DNA from: Mesostigma viride
Lineage: Eukaryota > Streptophyta > Mesostigmatophyceae > Mesostigmatales > Mesostigmataceae
Assembly (NCBI GenBank): GCA_009746045.1
Contig: RPFO01000756.1
Span: 1-26,604, forward strand
Direction: 5' to 3'
DNA length: 26,604 bases
The stretch's first letter is position 1. Each line of letters starts with the position of its first letter. The notes below the pieces were generated by a model, which saw only the letters and a list, made by a program, of their open reading frames with translations, made no database searches and was not told the DNA's origin. Positions 6,473 through 16,727 of this stretch are shown in pieces. Made by a program: the position numbers and the translations under genes.

Positions 6473-9400
6473 TCAGTGGAACAGAGTTCCGGAGCGCAAT
6501 CCTTCTGTGAACACTCCTCCAACGAATCTCAGCGCCTCTAGATACGCTTCTGATAGTTTCGGGTCTTTCATAACCGCCTCCGGTACAGGAATTCCACCGG
6601 CGTTTATTGCGAGTACAAGAGCAGCCAAGCCCTTGTCTGTCAGATCTTTGAGCGTCAGACTGCCGTCCTTGTACTTGGCGATCAGGCTTGGTTCGTCAAC
6701 TTTCCACTCCGCGTACAGGTCTGCGCGTGCCTGTTCGGGCGTCTTTCTCACGACTTCCAAAGTCGGTTCCACGACTCTTTTGTAGACTTCATTGTTGATC
6801 CACTCCAGCACTTTCAAAAACTGGGAATCGGGGGGCGGTTCGGGAATTGTCGGTACGTAGGCGTTTCGGGCTAAGGCTTCATTCCAGCTCTCTCGCTGGC
6901 TAGCTCTAAAATTTCTGTTCGACAACCGCTCTAATTCAAGTGGATCAAGCCATCTCTGAAACTCGGCGACCTGGTCGATGAGCGCGTCTTTCTCGAAGGG
7001 GGAAAGAGTGCGGCCATGAGAGTCATCTGCATTGCGCAGGCCATAAAAGCGTTCATCTATGGTCATGTTCCTCAAGCGATCCCAGAACGTTGGGTCGGCA
7101 TAATACTCGTAATCACCGTCCACGTCCCAATTATACTCATCCAGGTTCTCTAACTTAGGGAGCAAGTGTTCGGGGATCTTCTTCAAAAGTGCCTTATTCT
7201 TGTCAAAAAGCGGGGATTGGAACAAGGGTTCGAATGTCGTCGCGTTTTGGTAAGCAGCGAGTTGATCAGGACTCAGTCTCTCGTACCACTCACCCGATCC
7301 ATCCGTGGCGTTGACGAAAAGTGAGGATGGGTCCACCGCCCTCGTAATAGGGCCAAAATCGGACTCGTTCATCGCGGGTGGGGTGTTCGAAAGTCCGGCC
7401 CACTGCTGCCAGCCTTCGGGGAGTATGCCAGAAATGTTCACTGGGAAAAGCGGGTTCGGGAATACTGAGGAAATGTTTGTGACAATGTCCCCCAAACTCT
7501 GCCCCCCCACAACCATGGGCGCCCAGACACCATCTCCGAGCGTGAGATTGTCTGCCCCCCCCAGGACCCTGGCGCCCAGACACCATCTCCGAGCGTGAGA
7601 TTGTCTGCCCCCCCCCGGCCCCTGGCGCCCAGTTGCCATCTCCAAGCAGACTATATAAAATACCGCCCATAGACAGAGCCATTAACGCATTGTCAACGTA
7701 TGGCCACGCTCGCCGTAGGGCGTTCCGCGCGAGCGAAACTGGTGGCGATCCTTGGCCGTCGTCCGAGCTTTGGACGGGATCGTCTCGAAGGAACTCGGTG
7801 TTTATGGGAGCGGCATTGACAACATTATGAGGCACTCCTCTGCCGTTCCCTCTGGATATCTGCGCTGGATTGACGGGGGGGTGACCGCCGTCGGTCTGGT
7901 CGCCTCTCATGAAAAGCGGGTTCTGGTCGACCGCCTGCGGTACAGCGGGCCGTATGCCTGCCAGCCTTCTCAGGGTGTCCAAGACTCGCGCCACCTTACC
8001 CGCCCGCTGCCGGGGAGTCGGTCCTGTCACCGATGCCATTGGTTGGGGGGGGGTGCCACCGGTACCGATGCCGGAACGGGTGCCATTGATGCCAGGGGGG
8101 GGGTGGCGCCTGAACGGGGGGCATCGGTGCGGCGGTAGGAGATGGCAGCTCCACGTCAATAGGGGGGTCTTGGCCGGCTGTGGCACTTTTGGGACCGGGG
8201 TCCATCGGTACGGGTGTCAAGTCCGTGCTGTTATTTTTTTTGGTCAAAAAAAAAAAAGGGTCGTCCCTCATGGCGGATCGAACACGATCCCACCTCATGG
8301 GGGCGCGTAGACGTTTCCTTAAGCCTTGAATATGTTCCGCTTCGGACAGCACACCCTTCGCAAATTCTTCGTATCCAGGAGCGGACCGATCACGGGCGGA
8401 GAAATCCGCATACCCGCGGTCCACGATGCCGCGTGCTTCGGATGGGATGAGCCCGTCTTTACTCGGCAGCTGAGCTTTCGCAACCAGCTCCAAGATGGTT
8501 CGATCCCGAGCCGCTTTCGCCGGATTCAACGGGGTCGTCGTATTTGGGAACGTCTCCTTCATGTATTTCCGAAGATCGTCAAACCTGTTCCAATTCCTAA
8601 CGTGTTCAATCCTTTTATTATGTAAAAGGGGGTTGTCTGAAAGCAGGCGCTCCAACCCGGCACTATCCACACGGAGATGGTTGAGATTTCCCCATCTCCC
8701 GCCCCTCATCTTTTTCATGTCAAGAAATCCTTCCTCCATCATCGTTTCCGTTGTCTCCTTATCTTCCACGTCCACGGGGTCTTTGCCGTCCCAGAGCGGC
8801 ACCTTCAGCTTCTCCTTGAACTCCTTAATTCGTTTCCTCGCTTCCTCAGTTCCTGGAATACTCATTTTCATGTCCTGAAAATGGTCCAGCAACCTCTCGG
8901 CCCGTTCCAACTGTTCGTATGTCATCTTGTCAGCAATTCCGCCCAATCCGGGATTTGCCAAAACGTGCACAAACTCCGTCGCTTTGTGGGCAGCCTGCAA
9001 CCGGTCCTTGGCAGTTCTCAGCACTTCCTTTTCGTGTTCAGAGAAGGCGTGTGACCAGCCTCTGTCAAGCCTCTCCACTGCGAATTGCGGATACAGGGTG
9101 TAAGGTTCACCGGGATCCTCGGGAATGCCCCGTTCCAATTTATTTGCCACGTTTATTATCGTGTGTTCCGTTGCCTTGTTCAAAGCACGGACAAGCTCCT
9201 TGACGGATTCCGACACGTCTCCATCTGTCTCCGTCGCTCCGGCCCCTGGGGCCGCGTCCATCGCCGGTGCGGGCCTTTCTTTCAACTTGGCGACCTGCTC
9301 CTCTTCCAGATTCATTACGGATCCCACGATGTCCGACGGGAGAGTGCTGAGTCCCGCACCCGCGTTGTTTTTTTTGGGCGCCTGCGAAACTTTTTGGGGA

Positions 9401-11620
9401 TTTTCCCCATCAATTTCCCGTACCGCACCTTTCGACTTGGTTTTTATCGTAACACGGCCGCCGTAACGTAGCCATTTAAAGTGGCCGCTATCGGCGTTTG
9501 AACCGTCGGCTTCTTGATCGGCTCTGTGTTCAATGAATATCGGGGTCTTCTTCCCCAGGAACTCCTCCCCGTGCACGTTGACGCGAGGTTCGTCTACCGT
9601 GCCAGTGAAAATGACGATTGGTTGATTCTTCAACCGTGCTATCATATCGAGCTCCTGCGGACTAAGTTGCATCGGAACTCGGATCTCTTTGCCGTCAACT
9701 TTAACAGGTCTTCCATGTAGCATCCAATCTTTGTAAACATCCACACTCTGCTCTATCGCGAGCGCTGCCATTTTAACCATCTCTTCGTTCACCGGATCAT
9801 CCAACACGGCTTTCAGTTTATTTCGAAGCGTCTCTCCCTCTTCGTCCAAATCCTCCCACGTTACAGGCTTTCCTTGGTTTTCCAGCTCGCCCGCAGCCAA
9901 GGATCGAAGCATGCAGTTGTTGCCTCCCGCACCGCACTCAACCTCGGAGAATTTATTCCGTAACTCCTTGATACGCTCTTTCTTGTACTCGTAGTCTTCC
10001 GGGCCTTGCTGTATATCACGAGCTCTTTTAGCGGCTGCCTCCATCAGGTCGGCGGGAGACGGGATCCGAGACTTGGACGCTTCTCTTGCGGCATCCTTGG
10101 CGGCGTCCTCAGCGGCTTTCCTTGCGTCCTCGGCTTTCCTTTCAGCCTCAGCGGCTTTCCTTGCGTCCTCCTTGGCGGCGTCCTCAGCGGCTTTCCTTTC
10201 GGCCTCAGCTTTCCTTTCGGCCTCAGCGGCTTTCCTTGCGTCCTCCTTGGCGGCGTCCTCAGCGGCTTTTCTTGCGGCGGCCTCAGAGGCTTTCTTCCTG
10301 GCCTTCAGCAATTTCTCTATACGAACGAGGGTTTTTTTTCCCATCGGTTCTACGTTTTTAACATTTGATCGAGACGCGACAGCTTTTATAACGGTGTTAA
10401 GCCTTTCAATCTCCTCGCGCGTGTTGATCAGTTCCGATTCGTTCATCTTCGACAGCTTCGAATCGGATTCAGCGGTGATAGACTGGACGGCCAGAAGCGT
10501 ATTTGCCAGCCTGTTAAGTTCGTCTCGCTCTCCGTTTACTTTCTTTTTCTCATCCTCTGTGAGTGAGTTGTACGCATTCTCGACATCATCTAACACTGCT
10601 TTTGGACCTGCTCCGAACGTCCAGCTCTGGACTGGGCAATCCCCAACAAAGTGTGCCGCTGCCTTTTTAGCATGTTCAAAAATCGACTGGCGGCGTCCAA
10701 GTCACCGTCTTCGGTGTGCTTTTTGTCAAGTGGCTTCTGTCCATCGGTCACAGGTTCCTCAGCATTACCCGTGTATCCTGGGATGGTCGTGGCGAGGGGC
10801 GGCTCCTGAGGGGGAGGCTCCTGACCGCCAGTCGCGGTATCTGCTGCTGTTGAAGCACCCTGCCCGCCTATCAACCTGCGCGCGAAATCTCCTTCCTCGT
10901 CCCCTACGGCGTCCGCGTAGACGGAGTCGGCATCGCCGGAGTCGCCGCCATCAGCGACCGGGGTCGGTCGAGGGTCGCCGGGGAAGGTCGGATCGTCGGC
11001 TGGAGGGGCTATCAGCCCTGCGGCAATCTCCTCCGCATCATAATACTCCTCATCCTCTTCGACGACCGCGCCATCCAGGCGACGACCTCCGTCGCTCCCA
11101 CTCCCGGTGGCAGCCGCGCCCGTAGTATCTCCCCCCATTGCCATGTCCCCCCCGCTGCAGGCGGACCGGCGGCGGCGTCCGCTCCCACTTCCAGCCCCCC
11201 ATCGGGAGTGCCACCCCCTTCCGTACCAGCTGCCGATGGGGTGCTTCCCGCCGCAGCGGGTGTGCTTGTGGGTGTTGGGGGTCTCCATGTGGGTGTCGGG
11301 GGTCTTGACGGAGGCCCACCAGCAGTAGGTGGCCCACCAGCAGTAGGCGACGGAGGTCCGCCTGCCACAATGCCCCCGGTGTAGTACCCGTCGTCGTCGT
11401 CGTCGCCCTCCCCGGGCCCGTGCACGACCGCGGCGTACCCGTCCTCGTCCATCACGCGCCGCTCCAGCCAAGCCAGCAGCGTCTGGATCTGGGGCAGACG
11501 CCCCACCACCTTCTTCTGGTAGGGCGTGAGCGTCTTCGTCTTGCCCAAGGCCTTCCACGCCTTCCCCGCGTCCACCATGTCTTCCACTTGTTCTCTTAAC
11601 TCGCGCAGTGTGAGCGTCAT
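6473..11620 (-). CDS. Giant multidomain protein with OTU protease domain and coiled coil (six frameshifts)
   Basis: Four overlapping leftward frames join into about 1,717 codons when one missing base is allowed at each of six runs: C6/C7 at 11131-11153, T5 (A5 on plus) near 10675, G9 at 8095-8103, G9 at 8045-8053, and two C-runs at 7554-7617. Order: a short helical N-terminus (MTLTLRELREQVEDMVDAG); a Gly/Pro/Thr-rich linker; an acidic patch (EEDEEYYDAEE); a Lys/Ala/Glu coiled coil of KAAEDAAKEDARKAAEAERK repeats (10075-10310); an OTU-like domain with NNCMLRSLAAG (nucleophile Cys codon at 9915-9913) and SGHFKWL (His) 144 residues later; a helical region; a Pro-rich linker; a hydrophobic helix (NALMALSMGGILYSLL); an 18-residue repeat; and a 370-aa C-terminal domain. 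OTU proteases remove ubiquitin. The size and linkers suggest a virion or tegument-like protein, which is inference. Confidence 0.75.
7518..7650 (-). repeat. In-frame tandem repeat of about 54 bp (18 aa) in the giant gene
   Basis: Copies begin (plus strand GGCGCCCAG) at 7518, 7571 and 7624; the third is partial. Each encodes G-x-D-N-L-T-L-G-D-G-V-W-A-P followed by a Gly-rich turn. The observed spacing is 53 bp, so each unit lacks one base from its C-run (expected 54 bp = 18 codons). That explains two of the frameshifts in this gene. Confidence 0.75.
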
Positions 11621-11651
11621 CGTATACCCGTACCACACATATTATCCTGCG

Positions 11652-12569
11652 CTACTTGCTGTCGAAACTCTTGGCGACTATCCCCACGAGCTTGGGGGAC
11701 ACCGAGTTTCCGACCGCCTTGAAGATGGTCTGCATGCCCACCTCCGCCTTGAGCTTGTCCAGCCGCCGCGTGGGGATCCCCTGCAGCTCGAACGTCTCCT
11801 CCTCGGTGAGCCAGCGCACGCCCTTCCGGTCGCGGACGTACAGCCTCGCGCCCTTGTGCGGCCCCTGGGAGGCCCGCTGGGTGAACGCGACGTCCGAATT
11901 CTTGGGCTCGAAGCTGTAGTTCGCCTGCCAGAAGGACCCCGGTGTGGCCACCTGCATGACGTCGTACATCCTGGTGCCCGGCGCCAGGTAGTACTTCTCG
12001 GGCGCTGTCTTGGCAAAGTCGAACTTGGCGAGGGACTTCACTTCCGGCGGCGGGAAGTTCGCGATCGCCCCCTTGCTGGCCACGATGAACACTCGTTTGC
12101 GCTTCTGCCGCAGCCCCGCGTGCGTGTGCGTGCCCAGGACGGCGTGCGCCACGTTGTAGCCCATCTTCCGGAGCTGCGCCAGGATGCGCTTGAACACGGG
12201 GAATCCCATGACGGCGGGCACGTTCTCGAGGATGACGTGGCGCGGGTCGGCCACGCGGATGAAACGGAAGATGTGGGAGATCCCCTTGGTGCGCTTGTCC
12301 TTCATCCCGGCGCGCAACCCCGCGTTGCTGAAACTCTGACACGGGAATCCGCCCGTCAGTATGTCCGCCTTGGGTATCTCCTCGTCCCTCACCTCCTCGA
12401 TCTTCTTACAAACGGGCTTGACGCCGTTGAGTATCTCGTAGATCTTGCACGCCATCGAGTTCATCTCGACGGCCATCACGGTGCGGACGGGGCGGACGCG
12501 CTTGAGGCCCATACTGAAGCCCCCCATTCCCGCGAACAGGTCTATGTGCTTCCACTCCTTTCCGGACAT
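11652..12569 (-). CDS. DNA (cytosine-5) methyltransferase
   Basis: Intact 305-aa frame from ATG 12569. It transfers a methyl group from S-adenosylmethionine to C5 of cytosine in a specific DNA site. Conserved motifs appear in order: motif I DLFAGMGGFSMGL (AdoMet loop), motif IV GGFPCQSFSNAG with the catalytic Pro-Cys, motif VI ENVPAVMGF, motif VIII QKRKRVFIVA, a variable target-recognition region, then motif IX/X with FELQGIPTRR and AVGNSVSPKLV. Length and order fit a compact bacterial/viral-type enzyme; the recognition site cannot be read from sequence. A TATA-like TATATAG at 12576-12582 precedes it in a 30-bp spacer shared with the divergent gene at 12600. No partner restriction enzyme is adjacent, although PD-(D/E)XK proteins occur elsewhere in the window. 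Confidence 0.95.
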   Translation of the reverse strand: MSGKEWKHIDLFAGMGGFSMGLKRVRPVRTVMAVEMNSMACKIYEILNGVKPVCKKIEEVRDEEIPKADILTGGFPCQSFSNAGLRAGMKDKRTKGISHIFRFIRVADPRHVILENVPAVMGFPVFKRILAQLRKMGYNVAHAVLGTHTHAGLRQKRKRVFIVASKGAIANFPPPEVKSLAKFDFAKTAPEKYYLAPGTRMYDVMQVATPGSFWQANYSFEPKNSDVAFTQRASQGPHKGARLYVRDRKGVRWLTEEETFELQGIPTRRLDKLKAEVGMQTIFKAVGNSVSPKLVGIVAKSFDSK

Positions 12570-12599
12570 CCCTGCTATATAGGCTAGGTGAGGTTAATT
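12570..12599. promoter_or_regulatory. 30-bp bidirectional promoter with TATA-like core
   Basis: The whole gap between the divergent starts 12569 (methyltransferase) and 12600 is 30 bp and contains GCTATATAGGC (around 12574-12584) and TTAATTATG at the rightward start. A near-palindromic TATA core could serve both directions. Confidence 0.5.
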
Positions 12600-13275
12600 A
12601 TGGACACGGACGATTTGCCCGAGTACGACGAGTGGGACAGCCCCCGGTCGTCCCTCCCCCCCTGGCGGCCCTGACCGCGCTGGCCCTGGCCCCCCGCCCT
12701 CTCCGCGCGCGGACGGGGAGGGGGACAGGGCGGACATGACGGGGTGGGAGTTCTTGAGGCGACACGACGAGCTGATGCGCGAGGTGCGCTCGACCGGGTG
12801 GTTCCGCGTGTACGCGGAGTCGCTGCAGACCAAGGAGGAGGTGAGGCGACTGGCGGAGCGGGCCCGGGCCAAGCGGTGGGACGAGAACGAGCCGGAGCTG
12901 ACGAGACACCTGATGAGGTACCTGGAGCGCAAGACGGACGGGGAGCTGCAGGGGCCCACCCTGTACGTGGACGCGCCGTACGTGGGCGCGGTGACATCTT
13001 GCGAGCTGAACCGCGTGCTGCACGGGATCGGCGAGCTGTCGGCCTCCCCCCGTCACAACCGCCTGCTGCTGGTGTACCGTGCGGACCGGAGGGCGGTGGG
13101 CACGTCGGACATGACGCGCATCCGCACGCTCGCGTGCCCTCACGACATCGACGTGTACGACGTGTTCATGGAGCTGTGGAACCCGTGCGCGCGGTGCTCG
13201 AGTCTGCTGCCCCCCGCGTACAAGGAGCTGCTCCTGTGCGCCCGGAACTACATAAAAACCTCTCACCCTATGTAG
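12600..13275 (+). CDS. Hypothetical protein, about 225 aa, two frameshifts
   Basis: ATG 12600 opens an acidic N-terminus (MDTDDLPEYDEWDSPRSSLP). The frame shifts at C7 (12656-12662) and C6 (12690-12695); one extra base in each carries it through an Ala/Pro-rich linker into the long intact frame from about 12736 to TAG 13275. The main domain has helices with conserved-looking Trp/Arg, then LYVDAPYVGAVTSCELNRVL, HNRLLLVYRADRR and IDVYDVFMELWNP. The last part vaguely recalls the N-terminal domain of RNA polymerase subunit Rpb5 (a VLVVY-like strand, then a helix and an eLxxN-like motif), but the Rpb5 C-terminal assembly domain is absent, so this is only a suggestion. Followed 11 bp later by the lectin-fold gene. 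Confidence 0.6.
13248..13275 (+). terminator. Hairpin ending exactly at a stop codon
   Basis: A perfect 7-bp stem, CTACATA (13248-13254) with TATGTAG (13269-13275), and a 14-base loop; the right arm includes the TAG stop of the preceding gene. It lies in the very short gap before the gene at 13287, a good position for transcript 3'-end formation. Confidence 0.45.
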
Positions 13276-13286
13276 AAAGGAGAAGC

Positions 13287-14251
13287 ATGCAGCGACTCCA
13301 CCTGGTGCAGACGAGCGAGGTGACGGGCCTGTCGGGCAAGGACCTGGTGCTGAGTTCGAGACGCAACGTGGTGCTCCAGCCCGCCGAGGGGGGGTCCGTG
13401 GAGCTCGGGACGTCGGCGTGGGGCGAGTGGCGCGTGGAGAACGGGCGGCTGTCTCTGTCTCGCACGATCCCCCCGGAGGAGCGGTGCGCGCCTTGGACGG
13501 GGACGGGGGTGCCCCTGTCCTCTCTGTCCAGCGGGGCGGACACGTACCGCTGGGAGTTCACCGAGTCGCGAGCCAGCGAGTCGGGGTCGAAGCAATTCAC
13601 GGGCGGGACGGTGGCGGACGGCGTGCTGAAGGTGACCACCACCACCCCGGCGCAGGTGACCGACATGCCCACCCCCGCCTTCACGGTGTGCGTGCGGGTG
13701 ATCCCCCAGCAGACCCTGGCCACCTCGGGGGCCAATAAGAAGCTGTTGGAGTACGGGAGCATCCAAGTGTACGTGTATAGCTCGGGCAGTCTAGTGGTCC
13801 ACGACGGATCGCAGGAAAACGTGACGAGTGTGACCGGGATGAACGCGGACCCCTTCCACCTGGCCATCACCAGACAGACGGGCGGGGGTTGACCGTGTAC
13901 AAGGACGGCGCATCCATCTTCTCGGCGGTGTCCAGCACGGTGGGGACGCCCACTCTCCAACTGCACAACGGTAACCGCGAGAACTGGTCCATATGGTACG
14001 ACGACGTGCGCGTGATCGGGGCGGCCGTTACCACCAACATTACGAACACGCTGCTGTACGGGTGGCGGGAGATGTACACGCAGCCGGTGACGGTGCGTTA
14101 CGGGTTCCGCATCGCAAACGACGAGAGCCTGGAGCTCGTGAAGATGCGCGGGTCCAGCGTAGTATCGTGGAGCGCCCCGGCCACCGTCACGGGCGGCAAT
14201 GCGATCCCCGGGGAGGACGGGGAGGTGGCCATGCTCCTGTGGAGCGGGTGA
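13287..14251 (+). CDS. Lectin-fold (LamG / concanavalin A-like) protein, one frameshift
   Basis: ATG 13287 is followed by MQRLHLVQTSEVTGLSGKDL and a run of beta-strand motifs (VVLQPAEGGSVELG), as in many virion surface and tail-fibre-like proteins. The central and C-terminal parts resemble a LamG/ConA-like jelly roll: FTVCVRVIPQQ, then PFHLAITRQTGGG and LTVYKDGASIF, which match the 'W-h-h-hAhT ... g-h-Y-hDG' signature, and later NWSIWYDDVRVIG. The frame breaks in the G5 at about 13885-13889, between GGG and LTVY; one more G gives about 321 aa. Such folds usually bind carbohydrate or act in capsid decoration. No signal peptide is visible. Ligand and location are inferred. Confidence 0.75.
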
Positions 14252-14274
14252 CGCGCGTTCTCCGGCGTTCGATA

Positions 14275-14778
14275 ATGTGCGGTGATGGTATCATGGACAC
14301 CGCCGCCGTGTGGAAGCTGCTGGACGAGCACGGGCACAACCGCCTGTGCCCGTGGGCGCTCAGGTCGGTGGAGGAGTTCTCCTACACCCTCAAGGTGGGG
14401 GTGTACCCCAACCCCGAGTGGGTGCTGGACACGCTGCGGGAGTCGTTCGAGTACGGTACGGACTACCGCCACAAGGACGGGACGAGGCCGCTGCCGGCGT
14501 CGGGGTGGAGGGGGTTCAAACCGGAGGACGTGTTCATGACGGGCGAGTGCTGCTTCCGGTTCGTGGCGCGCGTGGCCAAGGAGTTCGAGAGCGACAAGGC
14601 GGACGGGCACAAGTTCGTGAAGGGGCGGGTCGACAGCGAGAGCTGGGTGATCCCCTACTCCGCGTCCGACTTCAACTTCGTCCGCGCGTGCACGCAGGAC
14701 CTGAGGGACGAGTTGCGCGTGCTGCGTGCCCACGTGACGGCCCTGGAGGGCAAGCAGGTCCTACCTGGTGGAATGTGA
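14275..14778 (+). CDS. Hypothetical coiled-coil protein, 167 aa
   Basis: Intact frame from ATG 14275 (alternative ATG 14293) to TGA 14778. Sequence features: VWKLLDEHGHNRLCPWALRS, then WVLDTLRESFEYGTDYRHKD, FKPEDVFMTGECCFRFVARV, and a C-terminal leucine-zipper-like helix (LRDELRVLRAHVTALEG). The central GTDY...VFMT-C-F pattern loosely recalls the GiDY...T-FK block of MSV199-type viral DNA-binding domains, and a coiled coil after such a domain is common. The similarity is weak; treat the family as unproven. It lies 23 bp after the lectin-fold gene on the same strand. Confidence 0.65.
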   Translation: MCGDGIMDTAAVWKLLDEHGHNRLCPWALRSVEEFSYTLKVGVYPNPEWVLDTLRESFEYGTDYRHKDGTRPLPASGWRGFKPEDVFMTGECCFRFVARVAKEFESDKADGHKFVKGRVDSESWVIPYSASDFNFVRACTQDLRDELRVLRAHVTALEGKQVLPGGM

Positions 14779-14826
14779 TCTCATTGTTTGTCGTTAAAAA
14801 CGTTTTATTCATCATCAAGTGTTATT

Positions 14827-15704
14827 TTACACAACGGATGGCAGGGCGGCGGCCTGGGGGTGACTTGGGAGCTGGCCCTCCCTCGTCAGCTTCTGGTTGA
14901 GCCGCATGGCCCCGCGGTTCTCTAAGATGTACTTCTTTTCCGGCTGCTGGTCGTGCAAGCCCGTGGCGCGGAATCCTGGCTCCATGAGCTCCCTGGTCCT
15001 CTTGGCCACCTGGATGGGGTCCAACCCCGTCTCCTTGATCATCTCCGCCTCCGTGAGCTGCATAAAGGCCATGGCGAGACTCTGACGCCGCGTGTTCAGG
15101 TCGCGAGAGGAGCCGGCGGCCCCGATGGAGGCTTTCAACTGGGCCGCGGTCCTGCCCGTGACCGCCAGGTTGTTGGTGTCGTGCACGACGGGGTACATGA
15201 TCCCGCACCCCTTGTGCTGGTCCGTGAAGGCTTTGATGGCGGCGTTCAGCTCCTTGGTGGAGGCGCTCGACTGGACGCGCGGATGGTCCTGCACGTTGGC
15301 TATGGCGGCCACCCCTTCGCGCTCGTCGGCCCTCCTCAGAATGTCCTCGGCCAGGGAGCGGTCTGCGTTCAGGTAGCGCTCCAGCAGCACGGACACCTTG
15401 TCTCGGAACTTGGCCGCGATCTTGCCGGGGAGCAGCATTATGATCTTGGCCATCCCCTGGCGGTCGGTCACGGGGTGTCTCGCTGCCCGGGACCTGGAAA
15501 TTTGAAGTTGTAACTCCCAGTTAGAACCTCTGGGTTGGCCTCGCGGAGGCGCTTCCAATACATTGTCGGGTTGGTCAGCCCCAAAGCACTCATCGTATCC
15601 AATATGGACATCATGCCGTTGTCCGTCACGCGGATCTTGCCGCTGAAATGCGGGTCCTCCTCAGCCCCGTCTGCGGGGGTCAGGTAGCGGATCACCTGGG
15701 ACAT
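14827..15704 (-). CDS. BRO-type (Bro-N-like) protein, copy 2, one frameshift
   Basis: Paralog of the gene at 2015-2896, colinear over its full length: the same start (MSQVIRYLTPADGAEEDP), GKIRVTDNGMMSILDTMSAL, FKFPGPGQRDTP, the VTDRQGMAKIIMLLPGKIAA block, ERYLNADRSLAEDILRRAD, and a C-terminal half with NNLAVTGRTAAQLKAS. The frame breaks near 15472-15476, where copy 1 has G5 (CACGGGGGTGTC) and this copy has G4 (CACGGGGTGTC). This gives a direct internal reference for a one-base loss. Repaired length is about 292 aa. Sequence differences are spread along the gene, so the duplication is not very recent. Bro-N proteins are thought to be DNA-binding regulators. Confidence 0.82.
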
Positions 15705-15995
15705 GGTGGACGGTGCTCACCTTACTCTGGCAAAATTGGCTGTGACGGGGCGCACCGTGGACACTCGGGATGACTGTCCTCGACGACTAGCAAGATTCTA
15801 ATGGGTGGTACGCTCCCAATAAGGCGTTTACGAGGAGGGGGCGCAGACCAATGTGTGCTTATTGACATTACATTCCAATCAATAATTAAATACACGCCAC
15901 AAGATTATGAACAAGCCACAAAATATAACGGCTGTCTACGCCCTCCTGCTCTGGACGGGGCGCATTCCCGTCTCGTCATCAAACCCTCACTCTGC
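15705..15995. promoter_or_regulatory. Intergenic region with BRO copy-2 promoter
   Basis: The right-hand block 15729-15773 matches the promoter block of BRO copy 1 (GGCAAAATTGGCTG core). The rest (about 15780-15995) is AT-richer, with CCAATCAATAATTAAATAC near 15873-15892 and ACAAAATATAACGG near 15917-15930, and would hold the 3' end of the leftward interrupted nuclease gene. No gene supported. Confidence 0.45.
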
Positions 15996-16722
15996 CTACC
16001 CCTGCATAACGTGGTGGGTTACCGCCCCTCCGGGGAACCTCTCCCTCCACCTCTCTTCCATGTCGATGGACGCGACCTCGTCGGCGCTCAGGTCGTAGCC
16101 CATCTCTCTCGCAACCATCTCGACGTTGATCATCACGCGAGTGGGGGGCGCGTAGTGACGCTTCCCAGGAATCAAGGCCCTCCTCATCTCCCGCAGGGCC
16201 TGGATGGACTCGTGGTCGTTCCCGTCACTCCCGAGAATCTCGTGGTTGTGCGCAACCGCTTCCGTCAGATCAGTCAGCCGGTTCACGGCCTTCAGCTCGA
16301 AGTCCAACTCGTTCAGGTAAGCGTCCATCCTCAGCCTCCTCCTCTTTGCCTCCAACTCCTCCCTCTCCACGTCCAGCCTGAGATTCTCCAACTCCGCTGC
16401 CTTCATCTCCCTCTTGGAAGCCATTGACTCGGCCTCCGGAGCCCTCGCGGCGGGGGCTACTGGGGGGGCGACGTCCTCGCTGCGAGCAGGGTCCGGGGAC
16501 GGGCTCCTGGATGCGTCTTCGTTGTAGAAGTCCTCGTCGATATGCACCTCGATGCCGTTGGCCGCGCAGGTAGTCTCAATCAACCCGAGCACGTCGGTGT
16601 TCTGCTTTGAAGTTCGGAACAGGTGAAGGCGGCGCTGGTGGTTCGGAAAGAACTGACCGTACGCGTGAAGCTGCCCGACGCCCTCTTTCCACCTCTTCAG
16701 CTCCTTCACCTCCACGATGAGA
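15996..16722 (-). pseudogene. KilA-N-like + PD-(D/E)XK protein, 3' part (cut by LTR element)
   Basis: C-terminal part of the gene that starts at 19329. Directly after the insertion point it reads LIVEVKELKRWKEGVGQLHA and RRLHLFRTSK, the E-x-K half of a PD-(D/E)XK active site and the following helix. A Ser/Pro/Ala linker comes next, then a strong coiled coil (ELENLRLDVEREELEAKRRR) and a C-terminal helical domain ending at 15996. A local ATG could start a 239-aa fragment, but it would lack the catalytic Asp and the DNA-binding half. Joining 18875-19329 to 15996-16722 gives exactly 394 codons including the stop, in one frame. Confidence 0.85.
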
Positions 16723-16727
16723 GGGGG
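16723..16727. repeat. Left target-site duplication GGGGG
   Basis: Five G directly before the LTR element; five matching G follow it at 18875-18879, within a G6 run. A 5-bp duplication is typical of LTR-retrotransposon integrases. Confidence 0.75.

Noticed and set aside
10073-11125. 350-codon plus-strand Ala/Ser-rich open frame
   Set aside because: It is the antisense shadow of the Lys/Ala/Glu coiled-coil repeats of the giant leftward gene; it has no plausible domain and ends in Arg/Pro noise.
11526-12587. 353-codon plus-strand frame opposite the methyltransferase
   Set aside because: Antisense shadow of the intact methyltransferase; no motifs and a non-ATG start.
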